Positions 35,371 through 47,220 are shown, counted from the first letter of the stretch. The stretch: DNA of 64,000 nt from Microvelia longipes (GCA_018340805.1 JACMZG010001913.1:36561476-36625475); one strand, 5' to 3'. The notes: generated by a model from the sequence alone, not told the origin. Made by a program: numbers and translations.

Positions 35371-35391
35371 AACAATCTATTTCTTCAATCG

Positions 35392-35462
35392 AAGAATCAG
35401 CTACCGTCGATACTTGCTGTTGAATATGAATATTGAATATCCCTGTACGGTAGCTGATTCTT
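35392..35462. repeat. stem-loop with 16-bp perfect arms
   Basis: AAGAATCAGCTACCGT (35392-35407) and its exact inverse (35447-35462) enclose a 39-base loop. A short outer pair CAATCT/AGATTG extends it. It could be a small foldback or a precursor-like hairpin. Confidence 0.7.
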
Positions 35463-35670
35463 AGATTGCTTCTTCAACTTGTGGTAAATACAACTTTTTT
35501 AATCTATTTCTTGTTTAAGTTTTGGTTTATACCACACAACCTAAGCAGTCACATTACTACTAATTACTCAATTTTTCCAGATTTTTAAAGGAAAATGCGG
35601 AAATTAACCCACGTTATGTAAAATTATTGACATCCTTCCAAAAATCGGTGTTCACACCATTATTTCCATA

Positions 35671-36022
35671 AAGATATATACTAGAGGTGCCATAGCCTAT
35701 CTCATTAAATTGAGATGCCTAAATTTGTTGGGGGCTCTCAGGGACTCTTTGTAAACTCCTTCAAGTGTGAGTTAAGGTTATAATAATCAAATCTTGTCTG
35801 CTTTTTACACATTTTTCTGTTTTGGTTTGTTTTTTAAAGGTTCCACTGTATAGTTAGGTTCCACTGTAGGTTCCATTTATTAGTTAATGTGTATGTATGT
35901 GCATATTTTTATAAGTATGTAATGAAAGTTTTTATATACATATGTGTGTTTATGTATATGTGTGTATTTATATATTATATAAATATTTGCCTGTCTGTAT
36001 AATAAACGAATGCATGTGTATA

Positions 36023-36076
<54 letters not shown>

Positions 36077-36230
36077 TATATATATATATTATATATATAT
36101 ATATATTATATATATATATATATATATTATTAAAGATTTATATCAATAGTGAAAGGTGTTAAGGTTACTTTTTCGATATTTCAAAATTGAATTGATAGGA
36201 CCACTCTAGTAATAATATCTCTATGATTAT
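35671..36230. mobile_element. family D MITE, inverted and interrupted
   Basis: 'agatatatactagaggtgcc' at the left and 'aataatatctctatg' at the right, with 'gggggctctcagggactctt' and 'ttactttttcgatatttca' as the inverse of the copy at 33331. About 300 bp of GT- and TA-rich sequence (35835-36140) is inserted. Confidence 0.65.
36020..36129. repeat. (TA)n microsatellite
   Basis: TA tract with periodic phase breaks inside the family D copy. Confidence 0.95.
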
Positions 36231-36900
36231 TTGCATTAAATTAAAACTCATTATATGCTTATTTTTGAAAATTTTTAACAAAGTTTCTTTGAAAAAATCC
36301 AAAAACAATGTAAGATAAGAAAGAAAATAAATAAGAAAAATGACGATTTTAAATTTATAAGACGAAAGATCCTAATAGAATTCTATCATTCCGGTCTGTC
36401 TTCAAAATCATTATATTAATTCCGGGATTTAGTAATTACAAGGTTCCGATTTAGGTTTAAAAAAATACATTTCCCTGTTAACAATTTTATATTAAAACTT
36501 AGTTCCTGTTCCTAAAAACGTAAATCCGTCCCCTAAACTGAACAAATTATCGGACAAAAATGTTTGAAAAAAGAAAGTAGTTTCCGACAGTTAGATTGCG
36601 AGCGAGTGGAAATGGATATGACAAAGTTACAAAAACAGCTGGAACCTGAATTTATACAGTTATTAAACTCCAACAGGAAATATTAGAATTTTGTCAAAAT
36701 ACTTTTATAATACAACTTGCCACACGAACCCGTCTCGACCAGGCAACCTGTACTTGTCCTGTCTAATTAAACTGGCGCATAATAAGTCCCAAAATAAGTC
36801 TCACACTTAATTTTTGGGGATCTGAATTTTATTGTCCACTGTCTTTCAACGTCAATACTACCTTTCTTTATTTCTCTCTCACTTTTTCCCACAACGAAAG
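36231..36900. other. AT-rich sequence, no gene seen
   Basis: No recognisable structure. Confidence 0.5.
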
Positions 36901-36904
36901 CACT

Positions 36905-37160
36905 AAGTTTTAGCGAATTTTCGAAGAAAAAATCAGCTTATGAGGTTGGGGTCATGGAGGGAGATTGGGGAAGATGGACTTTTTGGAAGGGGGAAACTCA
37001 CTGATCAAGATTAACGTATATAATATGATGTAAACAAATTACGTTTTTTGACTGATACATTTGAAAATACGCTTTATTGTGGCAGTATGCCACTAATCCA
37101 AACTAGTAATACGACGGACTGATTAAGGACAAGAACTATGTGACCGCGAAGTTTTCTGAT
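36905..37160. repeat. family G dispersed repeat
   Basis: 'cgaagaaaaaatcagcttat', 'actcactgatca', 'gtggcagtatgccact' and 'aactatgtgaccgcgaag' occur in the same order at 61600-62420, where they are interrupted. Confidence 0.6.
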
Positions 37161-37349
37161 CACGAAAATATACGTTTAGCAAAATTTTATATGTATATAT
37201 ATTTAATTTTTGACACATAGTTTTGTATACACAACAGGATAGTTATGCGCATTTCCTTTGATAAGTATCGAAACAATAAGTTACTAGTAGTGCTTGATTA
37301 TTGAGTAATTGCTCAAGTTATAAAGCGTAAACCGAAACCTTAAGCAAAA

Positions 37350-37637
37350 ATTGATAGTAAGATGAGTTGTGGAGTTTCCAAATAGGAGAAAAAAAAGAAA
37401 GATGTCACTCCACTTAGTATATATTTATTGACAGAGCAGACTTTCAAACTTAACAGTTCATCATCAGTGCCTACCAACAAAGTGCAAAACGAAATAAATT
37501 TAAAAAGCTGCAAAACGTAATAAAAGCAAATAAATAAGTACAATAAATAAGTAGATAAAAAAATAAATAAAACAAAATAAAATAAAAATAAATAAAAAAG
37601 ATAAATAGGCATAAACTTAATTTATTAACTTAATATA
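37350..37637 (-). mobile_element. Penelope-like insertion with target duplication and hammerhead-like core
   Basis: Flanked by 'ttaagcaaaa' at 37340-37349 and 37638-37647. On the minus strand CTGATGA (37467-37461), stem AACT/AGTT and GAAAGTC (37445-37439) form the core, followed by an ATAAATA-rich part and 'aagtggagtgacatcttt'. An A-rich (AAATA)n stretch (37550-37600) lies upstream. Confidence 0.65.
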
Positions 37638-37983
37638 TTAAGCAAAAGTGGATTGTTATGCACGGAAACACGCATTCCAAAGGAAATTCGCCCGACATGC
37701 GGACCACTGCAGCAGAAGTATTTTATCTCTCTCTCTCCTTCTAACAACGGCACCAACTTTTTTGAGCTCTGTCTCTTCACAACACTTAATTTTTGTTATC
37801 TTTCTTGTCCTTAACGTCACTTTCTTACTTCTTAACGTCACCTAGAGATTTTTTTTCTCACAACGATCGATACTATTAAAATAATAGTACTTGTGATAGA
37901 ACAACAAGTATCCTCTGATAATTATTCATAACCTGAGCCAGCTTTTAATCTTAACAGATCAGTGCCGACGTAATGCGACGAAA

Positions 37984-38029
37984 GTTAGGTAGGAACTGTA
38001 GTTATTCAGACTACAGTTCCAGCCTAACT
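37984..38029. repeat. hairpin with ~15-bp arms
   Basis: 'ttaggtaggaactgtag' and the inverse 'ctacagttccagcctaa' flank 8 bases. Confidence 0.75.
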
Positions 38030-38390
38030 ACTGTGAGCCGTTTTTTCGCATCTCGCCAGTCTAGAGATTTTCCCTTTCCCCATTTATTGTGGGACTCCAC
38101 TTCTCTATTTAATAGGTGATAAAGATAGTAATTAGAGAGAGGCGATAGATCACCAAAAAGTAAGCCGCGTTGTTGGGCCCTTTTTGCTCTCTTAGATAAA
38201 AGATACTGTTCTATAACCGTATAAAATCCTAGTGCAGGAATTTTACGTGTAATCCACAGAAGAGTCGTGACTTTGTACTCTAAGCTCTCAAGCTTCAACT
38301 CGAAACAACACGTGCCCTACTGCCAGACCAGGCTTTCTTCTCGAAACCATAAAGCAGAAACATATATATTTAATATAAACTACTATTGAG
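38030..38390. other. moderately G+C-rich sequence, no gene recognised
   Basis: A minus-strand frame of 95 codons (38298-38011) contains 'NYYLYHLLNREVESHNKWGK'. I do not recognise it, and it lacks splice or promoter context. Confidence 0.35.
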
Positions 38391-38580
38391 GGTCCTAAAT
38401 TTTGCCTCAAACCAGGTTCATTTAGGATTTGAAATCTTTTACGAGTACCTGACATCGCACAGGCTCGGAACCACCGGCTTAACGTCCCTTTTGAAGAACG
38501 GCGCCTGAAAGGATTTCTATCCCTCGCATAAAAATCCTTGAGGCCCCGACCGAGATAGAACCCGGACAGTCTTTATTTAC
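38391..38580 (-). mobile_element. SINE, tRNA-derived (diverged)
   Basis: On the minus strand 'cgggttctatctcggtc' is a box-B-like sequence near the 5' end, and 'taagccggtggttccgagcc' matches in position the core of the neighbouring SINE ('gagccggtgatttcaagc'). The head is less well kept. Confidence 0.5.
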
Positions 38581-38929
38581 TAATTTAATTCTCTTTTATA
38601 AATATTCTTGTGCTACCAATCAATTTGTTTATGCCATCGTTCACCCTTGTGTACGTTGCTTACTTCCACATGTGTGGTATCCTCAGAAAGAGTTCCCGTC
38701 TGTTGAAAACGGTCAAAAATATTTATATCTTAAGAAAATGTCCCACTTCTGATAATATCAAGTACCATCTTTCTCTTCTTGAACCTTAAACAAATGTCAT
38801 TTTGTGTGGTGTGTGTGTACTTTATTCGAATTGATATCATAACTGAATTCTAAACTTTTACGAAAAATAAATTTTTGTCAAAAAAAATAATTTAGTAATT
38901 TTTATCTAATAGGCAAGTCTAGACTGAGA

Positions 38930-39178
38930 CAAATTGTATGTTATTTATTTGAGGCATTTAGGTCCTCATTTTGGGCTTTCCTCAGGTTAATTTAGGAAAA
39001 AGAGAAATGTGCGAGGATTTTAAATCGCTGATGCTTGAAATCACCGGCTCAAAGTACCTCAAAGGATGACTTCAATAAAGATCTCAGTGCTATAATCCTG
39101 GACGCCCAAGACCAGGATCGAACTCGTATTGCATTGGTATCAGACTTATGTGTTAACCGTTATACTACCGTGACATCA
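38930..39178 (-). mobile_element. SINE, tRNA-derived
   Basis: On the minus strand the head reads 'cggtagtataacggttaa' (box A), then 'gagttcgatcctggtc' (box B), as in a tRNA. It is followed by a body with 'gagccggtgatttcaagc' and 'cctgaggaaagccc'. These are the two internal Pol III promoter boxes at normal spacing. Confidence 0.8.
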
Positions 39179-40400
39179 TGCTTTAAAAGTGTTTGATTAC
39201 TAAAAAAAATAAAAGAAAAAGTCCAGGAAGTACTAATAGACAAAGTCATATCACTTTTCACTTGAAAAAAATAAACAAGGGAATTTTTATCTGGTTTGCA
39301 ACAAGTCATTTAAACTCATAAAAGACATTTTCTTCTATTACGAGAGTGGTCAAGTTGTCATATATCATTTATATCCGTTTAAGGAAAGTATCTACAAAGA
39401 AATTAAACGTAAGAGACGCTAGTTATCTTGAGAAGGTATACACCGGGAAGAGAAAGTAGCTACGCTAGGAAGGGTTGCAGCTATAGATCCGGGCCCCGTC
39501 CACAATGTCACGGCCGTATATCATTCTCATCAAGTTATGTAACGCACGGATAACACACGGTTATCAGTTGACAGCGAGGGGAAATAATCCAAGGGAGCCA
39601 ATGAGGTTAGTCTTAGACGGTAAACCACACCCACAGTTTCATATCAAACCAACCTCATTGATTCCACTACCCTATTTTTCCACGCTGTTGACTGATTATA
39701 ACCGTGTTTCATACTATAATACAATTGTATATTTACTTATTTATAAATGAGGTTAAATATTAATAGTTTTTATTTCAGACAAGCACTTTTTAAATCGTAC
39801 TATAGTTGATGAAATAAATTTAATATTGAACCCTCATATATCTGGACACTATAAATTTTAATACGGTTTGATAGACAATAACTTGCAAGACATGAATATG
39901 GCTAGGCTAGACAAAACCGTGCAACAGTGAGTCTTGATTATATTATCAAATTTTGCATCTATTTAATTTTGAGAACTCTAATTACACAGCCATGCCTTAT
40001 CCAATAGGGAAACACATCAAATAGGAGCTATTTACTGATCCAACTTATACGGAAATATCGCGACAGTAGCCGCGTCAGCCTATAGGCCGCTTCGCAGCCC
40101 AGAGGTCTACTTGTGACCGCAGAATAGTATGGTTATTAAAATTCTTGTGTGTTATGACTTCACACCCACTTCGATCTTCCTCATAATGTCATGATTATCT
40201 AAAGCCTAAAGTAGTGTTACGTCGGCTTAGCTATGCTCAACTACAGAATTATTAGGTATCCAAATATCTAGGCAATCTAGGGTGTTATAGCGTTAAGATA
40301 ATTAAAACAAAGAGAAGTAATACGGTGGAGAGGCATTCCATTATGTAGTAAGAGTAATACTGAATTCAAGAATGCTTTAAAGACACATAGTTACATACTA
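39179..40400. other. intergenic, no gene seen
   Basis: A somewhat G+C-richer patch at 39430-39660 gives an 81-codon frame with no recognised motif. 'gccgcttcgcagccc' at 40087 resembles words in the 28-bp minisatellite. Confidence 0.45.
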
Positions 40401-40408
40401 GACAGCCT

Positions 40409-41377
40409 ATTTTTATTTTTCCTCATTTATACCGTAGGTATTTTGTGGACTGATTTTACCTACGTTAAGAGACATGGAAGAAGTAAAAAGACACCTATGA
40501 AATGCAAGTTTTTACTTTTCCTCATTTATACCGCAGGTATATAGGAAATGTATTGTGTTTGCATAAAAAATCCGAAACCAAGATAAAACGGAATTATCCG
40601 TTTCAGGCGTTTTTAAGGCCTCCTGAGTAGTTTTCGCAAAGTTGTCTGTCTGTATGTGTGTGTGTGTCTGTTATACTCACTTAAACTCATCCTACTAAAT
40701 TGTTTGCAATGTAATTAATGATACTTCTTGTCAAATATATTTCATTTCATTTCATTCCATCTTAGCGCCCAGTGTATTTATGCTAAAGAGTTGAAATTTT
40801 GTATATAATTTAGTCTACCACTGTATTAGTAGTAGTAATTTTAATGACGCCATTAACCCTCAATATATACTCAGCAAAAATTAAGAAAAATCATAATACA
40901 CGGAAAAATTATGTGATTGGATTGAGATTTAGCACACTTGTGACTATGTACAAGACTAACATATGTAATAAGTTTCATTTCATTATCAGCATTAATTCAA
41001 TTTTTATTGAATGATTTATGCATTTTTTTAAAAAATCGTAAAAAATTGGAAAATAGTCTACTTGAGTTGAAATTTGGTACAAGTGTAAAGCAATGCCTAA
41101 TAAATAAGTACGGTCAGTTTCGTATCAATATGACAAGTTGGATCATAAAGATTAAGGAGCGTTGAGCTTGTCAGTGCTGTATGGGTGACCGCTGAGAATG
41201 ATAAGGATGCATTTACTATCTAAAGACGAGCGAAGCGAGTCTGAAGGCATGTTTCAGTTTAAATTTAGCGAACTGTATTTATGAGTACGAGCTAAGCGAG
41301 TCTGAAGCAGGGAGGATAAGCGTAGCGAATCCGTTGTAATGAGGAAAAGTTTCGAGGTACCCCGTACCCGATTTTTT
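40409..41377 (+). repeat. family A repeat, complete, with duplicated 5' tip
   Basis: A 35-bp 5' tip (40409-40443) is followed ~100 bp later by a full copy from 40508. The 5S-like segment at 41139-41200 has 'ttggatcataaagattaagg' and 'gctgtatgggtgaccgctga'. The terminal module has both 'gacgag/gtacgag' blocks and ends 'ggtaccccgtacccgatttt'. An ~85-bp foreign insert with CATTT repeats sits at 40675-40758. Confidence 0.9.
41139..41200 (+). promoter_or_regulatory. 5S rRNA-like internal promoter segment
   Basis: Matches the 5S internal control region in order: box A-like 'gattaaggagcgttgagc', intermediate 'gtcagtgctg', box C-like 'tatgggtgaccgctgagaat'. In true 5S genes these bind TFIIIA and direct Pol III. 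Whether it is active here is not known. The first downstream T-run is at the end of the repeat, ~170 bp on. Confidence 0.7.
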
Positions 41378-41955
41378 TATTTTTAGATTAAAATAATTTT
41401 TTAAGTAAGTACGTAAAATTGAGTACTTTTCTTTATTTTTTATAACCTTTAAGGAAGGTTAAAATCAATTGTGGGAAAATCCCTTATTGTTTAAACAAAT
41501 AAACTAACAAACAAACTCTAAAATTGCTTTAACTAAAATATCTTTCCCTTTATAACTTTAGCCTTACCTTTCTAAAAACATTGACTGACCACAAAAAGAT
41601 ATATCGATGAATTCCTACACAACTAAAGAAGTTAGAAATTTAAGTTCATTGAATAGAAAGGAAGTTAATACGGACTGGGATATTCATCAATCAGAGTCCG
41701 CCTTCATCAAATCAAGCGGCTTTCATTTGATAAATCGATACCCCGCATCAAATTTGTTTAAAGACTTGATGTTTGTTAAAATTAGGTTAATGTTTTTTGA
41801 AAGTTTTCTTATATTTTTAAGAAGATATATACACTATTATATACGATTTTAATTTTTTATTTTTATTTATTAAATTTGGAATTTGGACCGAAATTTGGAT
41901 TCGGCCGATTTTAACATAATTAAAATTTTTTAGGTGGATTCGCAGAATATTTTTT
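41378..41955. other. AT-rich sequence, no gene seen
   Basis: An 81-codon frame at 41607-41852 has no recognised motif. Confidence 0.4.
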
Positions 41956-41959
41956 TTTA

Positions 41960-42335
41960 ATAGTCAGCATATATAATAATAAGCAATAGCTATGTATAAG
42001 AGTAACAAATGTGCTAGGTTTCGTCTTATTATTAGCATTAGTTCAAACTTTATCAAATGACTTGTGTACGTTGTTTAAAAAAAATTCAAAATCGGAAAAC
42101 AATTCAAAAAGTTAAGCTGCATCGAGCGTGGTCAGTGCCTGGATGGGTGACCGCTGGAATGAAATGGATGCATTCACTATCTGACGAGCGACGCGAGTCT
42201 GAAGACGAGTTTCAGTATAAATTTAACAACTTGTACATTATGAGGACAAGCGAAGAGAATCCGAAACAGGGAGGATGAGCGAGCGAATTAGATGTTATGA
42301 GGAAAAATTTCCGAGGTACTCCGTATTCGATTTTT
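41960..42335 (+). repeat. family A repeat, 3' half
   Basis: Starts in the 'gtataagagtaacaaatgtg' block, skips ~100 bp, then has the 5S-like segment and a full terminal module ending 'ccgtattcgattttt'. Confidence 0.88.
42106..42162 (+). promoter_or_regulatory. 5S rRNA-like internal promoter segment (best preserved)
   Basis: 'aaagttaagctgcatcgagc', 'gtggtcagtgcctggatggg' and 'tgaccgctggaat' follow the 5S internal control region almost base for base, including 'gatgggtgaccgct' of box C. Confidence 0.75.
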
Positions 42336-43085
42336 ATTTATTTATTGTCAACGGTCATAGACCATGATACAAAATTTACAATAATAAAAACAAACAATTA
42401 TAAAGTCAAATAACACAATATAAAATAAATACGAGCTTTATATCAATATAGCTTTTATCTTTTAAAAAAAAGGAAATAAGTTACAAACAAAATTTAATTA
42501 CTAATACAAATAGAAAAAGTAATGAAATTAATAAGATTAAAAACAACAAATTGTTATGCTAATATGTATAAGAACTTTAGAAAATGTTACATATTGAATT
42601 ATAAATAGAAAGTTCTAATATATGCTTAATGCTAAATATATTAAAATATATATCTATTTTTTATTTATTTTTTTTATAATATGTTATTAAAATATAGCAT
42701 TGGTTACAAATGGTACTACCAGTTTTCTCCTATATATAACTTATATCTAAATTATAGAGATCAAGATTTAAAGTAGTAAAATATAGAGTATAACAAAACT
42801 AACTAAAAATAAGACAAAGAGAACAGCCATATTATTTAAAGACAAAAAAAAAATAAAAAAAGTAATTAAATAAGTAAGTTTAAAGTCTTATATAATAATA
42901 AACTGTTAAGTATTAAGAGATCACAAGCTAATGGACATTTTTTATGTATTGTTTACACTGCTTTTTTGAGGGATTAAAAAAATCAAATTTATTGATATTA
43001 GCATTACCAATAGTCATAAGCCTTGTTATAGGAGCCATAAAAAGGTTATAAGGAGCCATTCTTAGATTTAGATAAGTATTTAAAA
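42336..43085. other. AT-rich sequence, no gene seen
   Basis: No recognisable structure. Confidence 0.5.
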
Positions 43086-43097
43086 ACGAGTAATAGT

Positions 43098-43865
43098 GAC
43101 ACTTGTTATGAACAAATGTCTCCTAAATTAATAACTGGCCCGGTCACCTTTACAGGGACAGACTTAGCTCGATGCTGCTTAACCTTTATAATCCGCATAA
43201 ACTCTAGATATCCTTGCCGTATTGAATCAAAACTTAGTATGCTTATTTTTTATGTAAAGTATGTAAAGTTATTATTATTATTATGTAAAGTAACATAAAA
43301 GTAGTAAGTATATAATTGTAGCAAATTTCAACTATATTAGATTATTTTCCAATTTTTTCAATTTAAAAAAATTATTATTATTATAATAATAATTAATAAT
43401 AATAATTAATTAATAATAATAATTATTAATAATTATTATTATTATTATTATTATTATTATGTAAAGTAACATAAAAGTAGTAAGTATATAATTGTAGCAA
43501 ATTTCAACTATATTATATTATTTTCCAATTTTTTCAATTTAAAAAAAGTCATATAGAAGTCATTCGGTGAAAATTGACACTTGTTATGAACAAATGTCTC
43601 CTAAATTAATAACTGGCCCGGTCACCTTTACAGGGACAGACTTCGCTCGATGCTGCTTAACCTTTATAATCCGCATAAACTCTAGATATCCTTGCCGTAT
43701 TGAATCAAAACTTAGTATGCTTATTTTTTATGTAAAGTATGTAAAGTTATTATTATTATTATGTAAAGTAACATAAAAATAGTAAGTATATAATTGTAGC
43801 AAATTTCAACTATATTAGATTATTTTCCAATTTTTTCAATTTAAAAAAAATCATATAGAAGTCAT
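43098..43865 (-). repeat. 478-bp tandem duplication of a family A segment
   Basis: 'acacttgttatgaacaaatg' and the following ~200 bp occur at 43098 and again 478 bp later, nearly identical. Each holds an inverted 5S-like segment (43140-43195; 43618-43673). An ATT/AAT-rich stretch (43370-43460) expands the first unit. Few differences suggest a recent duplication. Confidence 0.9.
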
Positions 43866-44640
43866 TCGGTGAAAATTAAACAGATGCTGATAATAAAATG
43901 AAACTTTGCACATATGTTGGTCTTATATATGACCACTACATGTGTGCCAATTCTCAAATTAATAAAGACACACATTTATTCTGTGTCATATGAATTTTAA
44001 ATTTTTGTTGAGTAATTATTACTGGGCAATAACGTCATAAAAATGAGTTCCAGGATAGCACGACTATTCGTATATCTATATTTATATCTATGTTTAAAAT
44101 CTCTATCATAAATAGATTAAGAGACACAATGATAAGACACACACAACAGGCAAGTTTGTAAAAACTACTTAGAACAAAGAGATATATCACTAGAGGGGCT
44201 GTATTGGTTGAATTTTGAAACATCGAAAAACGAACCTTACCATCTTCGATTATAAATGCAATCAAATAATCAGTACAAAATTACAATAACCTGAATACAT
44301 TCGACTATATCAATAATCAAATGAACTGAACAAAATTACAGTGAATTATATTGTAGAACGCTGAAAATATAAATCAAAACACAAACAATGTGCAGAAAGC
44401 CGAACAAATGGATTTCTTATAACCTTAACTTACTGTTAAAAGAGGTTACATTGTGATTACACAGAGGCCCAAAATGATGTTTCAGAACTCTCAATGTATT
44501 GAGATAGGCTATGCGCCCTCTTTAGTATTTATCTCTATGAGTTAGGAAGACACCAGAAGATAGTTCCTGTAAAATCCCGGTTGTGGATTTTTTTTTGCAA
44601 CCGCAATACTTTTTCTATGGAGTTTGTAAATGTAAAACTA
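43866..44640 (-). repeat. family A 5' part, inverted, with nested family D MITE
   Basis: It continues the copy from 43865 through 'gctgataataaaatgaaact' to 'caatactttttctatggag'. It is split by the MITE at 44172-44541. Confidence 0.8.
44172..44541. mobile_element. family D MITE nested in family A
   Basis: Flanked by TTA at 44169-44171 and 44542-44544, a 3-bp duplication typical of PIF/Harbinger elements. Ends 'agagatatatcactagaggg' and 'ctttagtatttatctct'. Interior as at 33331. Confidence 0.75.
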
Positions 44641-44957
44641 AAAGTGAAATGGTGATACCAAGATAAATACGGATATGTTAGCAAGAAAAGAGTTATAAAG
44701 AAAGAACTTGTATTGTAAGGAAATGCAAATACACTAAGGCAGAGAAAGCGCGTTAGTGTCTTTCATCCGAAAAGATTAAGTTAGTTTTTATGTTTCCTTT
44801 TAACTAAATATTTTACTATGATATTAGAATGAGTAAAAGTTTTAGCAGCTATTTTAAAAATAACAAGGATATGTTATAAGAACTGTCCAGAGATAATAAA
44901 ACCTAAATACATTAATCTAACCTAACCCTACTCCTTAACAAAATGAGAGAAGCAAAA
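44641..44957. other. AT-rich sequence, no gene seen
   Basis: No recognisable structure. Confidence 0.5.
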
Positions 44958-45172
<215 letters not shown>

Positions 45173-46030
45173 ACCTTAACTATATTATGTTGAGAATCGT
45201 GTTATGTCTGATGATTAAATAAATAAGAAACCGAATTCTGAAAGTTACTTCTCGAGTAAATTTATTAATAAATTATTGATGCAGTAATCATTCAATTATA
45301 ATGAGAAATTATTAATAAATTTATTATAGGAGAGAGTATTTATTTATCTAAATAAGAAACCATTTATTTGCAATCAAAGTATACAAGTAGTGGATTTTCA
45401 AGAATTTGCATTTAAACAGGAAAAAAAGTCAGGGTTATGAGGAAATAAATTTTAATATATAAATGACCAGGGAAGATCAGTCATTCTGAAAGCGGACTTT
45501 TTTATGGTCCCTTATTGATTCCGTGGATATTTAGGAGGTAATGACTCTCGTAAAATAAAATGATCGATTATTCTTTTTGCGGACTACTAAGATACCTACG
45601 GTAAACTCCCTAAGTAGCTGGGATCTACTGTACTCAAAATGATTTAACTTGATGAACATAAGTACTTTGCAAACAAGAGTAGAGACTTCGACAGCATCCC
45701 AAAACTCAAAACAGTAGAGGCGGAGAGTCCCTCGCTATATAAATTCTTATTACTCTTCGATTCCCTCCTTAAAATATAAAACTAATTTGTTCTTCTCAGA
45801 CCCATAAGATAAACTGATTTATTATAAATACTTTTTTAAAAGAAAATTATAATTTTAACTTTCTCCAGGACTCTTGGGTAAATGTGGACCTCCGAAGGAC
45901 AAGGTCATTCCAAGGATACCCTTAATCGATGAACCAGCTACTTGCACGTCCCCTATCATAGCTTCTCCAAAGAACTAAAAAGTAAGGAGATAGAAACTAT
46001 AAAAACTATGATGTTCTCGGTTGAGCACAA
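45173..46030. other. intergenic, no gene seen
   Basis: No repeat or gene recognised; slightly less AT-rich than the flanks. Confidence 0.45.
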
Positions 46031-46153
46031 TGGAGTCTATCCATTGTCCATCCATCGTAAAGTAATGAATCATAACAGGGTCTTTAAAGATAATTGTGTT
46101 TTTTAAAAGTACGGTGAGCTTATACTAGAGTGCGTTATTAACAGTACATAACA

Positions 46154-46230
<77 letters not shown>

Positions 46231-46352
46231 GTTATGTACTGTTAATAACGCACTCTAGTATAAGCTCACCGTACTTTTAAAAAACACAATTATCTTTAAA
46301 GACCCTGTTATGATTCATTACTTTACGATGGATGGACAATGGATAGACTCCA
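46031..46352. repeat. perfect 123-bp inverted repeat with (TA)n spacer
   Basis: 46031-46153 ('tggagtctatccattgtcc' ... 'aacagtacataaca') is exactly the reverse complement of 46230-46352. The spacer is a TA tract. No mismatch is seen in 123 bp, unlike all other inverted repeats in the window. Confidence 0.93.
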
Positions 46353-46357
46353 TATAC

Positions 46358-46358
46358 A

Positions 46359-46443
<85 letters not shown>
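46358..46443. repeat. (TA)n microsatellite followed by (GT)n
   Basis: TA tract, then 'ttgtgtgtgtgtgtg' to 46460. Confidence 0.95.
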
Positions 46444-46446
<3 letters not shown>

Positions 46447-46587
46447 GTGTGTGTGTGTGTGATTGTAAGGATTGCATTTACGACATCTCTAGGGTGCAGG
46501 GGGTGAGGAGGCAATTATGATGGCAGTGGTCAGTTTACTTCTGTTTCAACCTTGTTAGTCTACTACCCCAGACAGACAGTAAAATAA

Positions 46588-46614
46588 ATGACCCCGAAGG
46601 GGCCACAAAACGGT
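46588..46614 (+). other. hairpin tail motif resembling the SINE end at 55650
   Basis: GACCCC-GAA-GGGGCC followed by ACAAAACGG parallels GGGCC-GAAA-GGCCC followed by TAAAACGGG at the 3' end of the SINE at 55450. It may mark the 3' end of a related retroposon. Confidence 0.4.
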
Positions 46615-46619
46615 TCTCA

Positions 46620-47220
46620 TTTTGCGATTTGTTATATACATGCTATAATATTGTTTAATAAGAGCAACCTATTTTATTTTTCGGTGGTAATTATTTAAAT
46701 ATTAAGAAGGCACTTAGACCTCTTATCTGGGTCTATTGTGCCCGGCAACAACAGATACCAAGGTAATTCTTTTGGACTTAATGGCTTCTGTTTGATACTA
46801 TTTGTTATCATTCCATTTTTCGGAAAAAAATTACATGTGTAAAAAGTCCATCTAAAGACATTTTATTCACAACAAATAAAATAACAAACGGTGAAAGGTT
46901 ATGTTAATATTTATATAAATATTTGTTTTAAGATCTATTACGGAAACCTATGTATTGAGTTAACCTTCCGAGATACATTGTTGTTGGATTAGCGATGAAT
47001 AAAAGAGAAATGTTTTTTGTCTAAAACCACTACTTTATAACATCAAGGGTGTAAAGTAGTGCACTCTATGAAATAATTTATGCAACTAAGGCCAGCATTA
47101 ATCCTTGGGTATGGGGATATTGGATATATTCCATACTATGAGCACTAAGCTCAAAAATACAACATTTGATAAATTCCTGTATTAAATTTCTTCATTTGAA
47201 AGTACATATTGCTAAGGCAG
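46620..47220. other. intergenic, no gene seen
   Basis: No recognisable structure. Confidence 0.5.

Noticed and set aside
38011..38298. 95-codon minus-strand frame as a gene
   Set aside because: No recognised motif, no signal or splice support, and it begins at a hairpin next to repeat sequence.
41607..41852. 81-codon frame as a gene
   Set aside because: AT-driven composition with no motif; it lies between two family A copies.
42106..42162. A functional 5S rRNA gene
   Set aside because: Only the ~60-bp internal region matches; the first ~45 and last ~20 bases of 5S are replaced, and it recurs inside a dispersed repeat.
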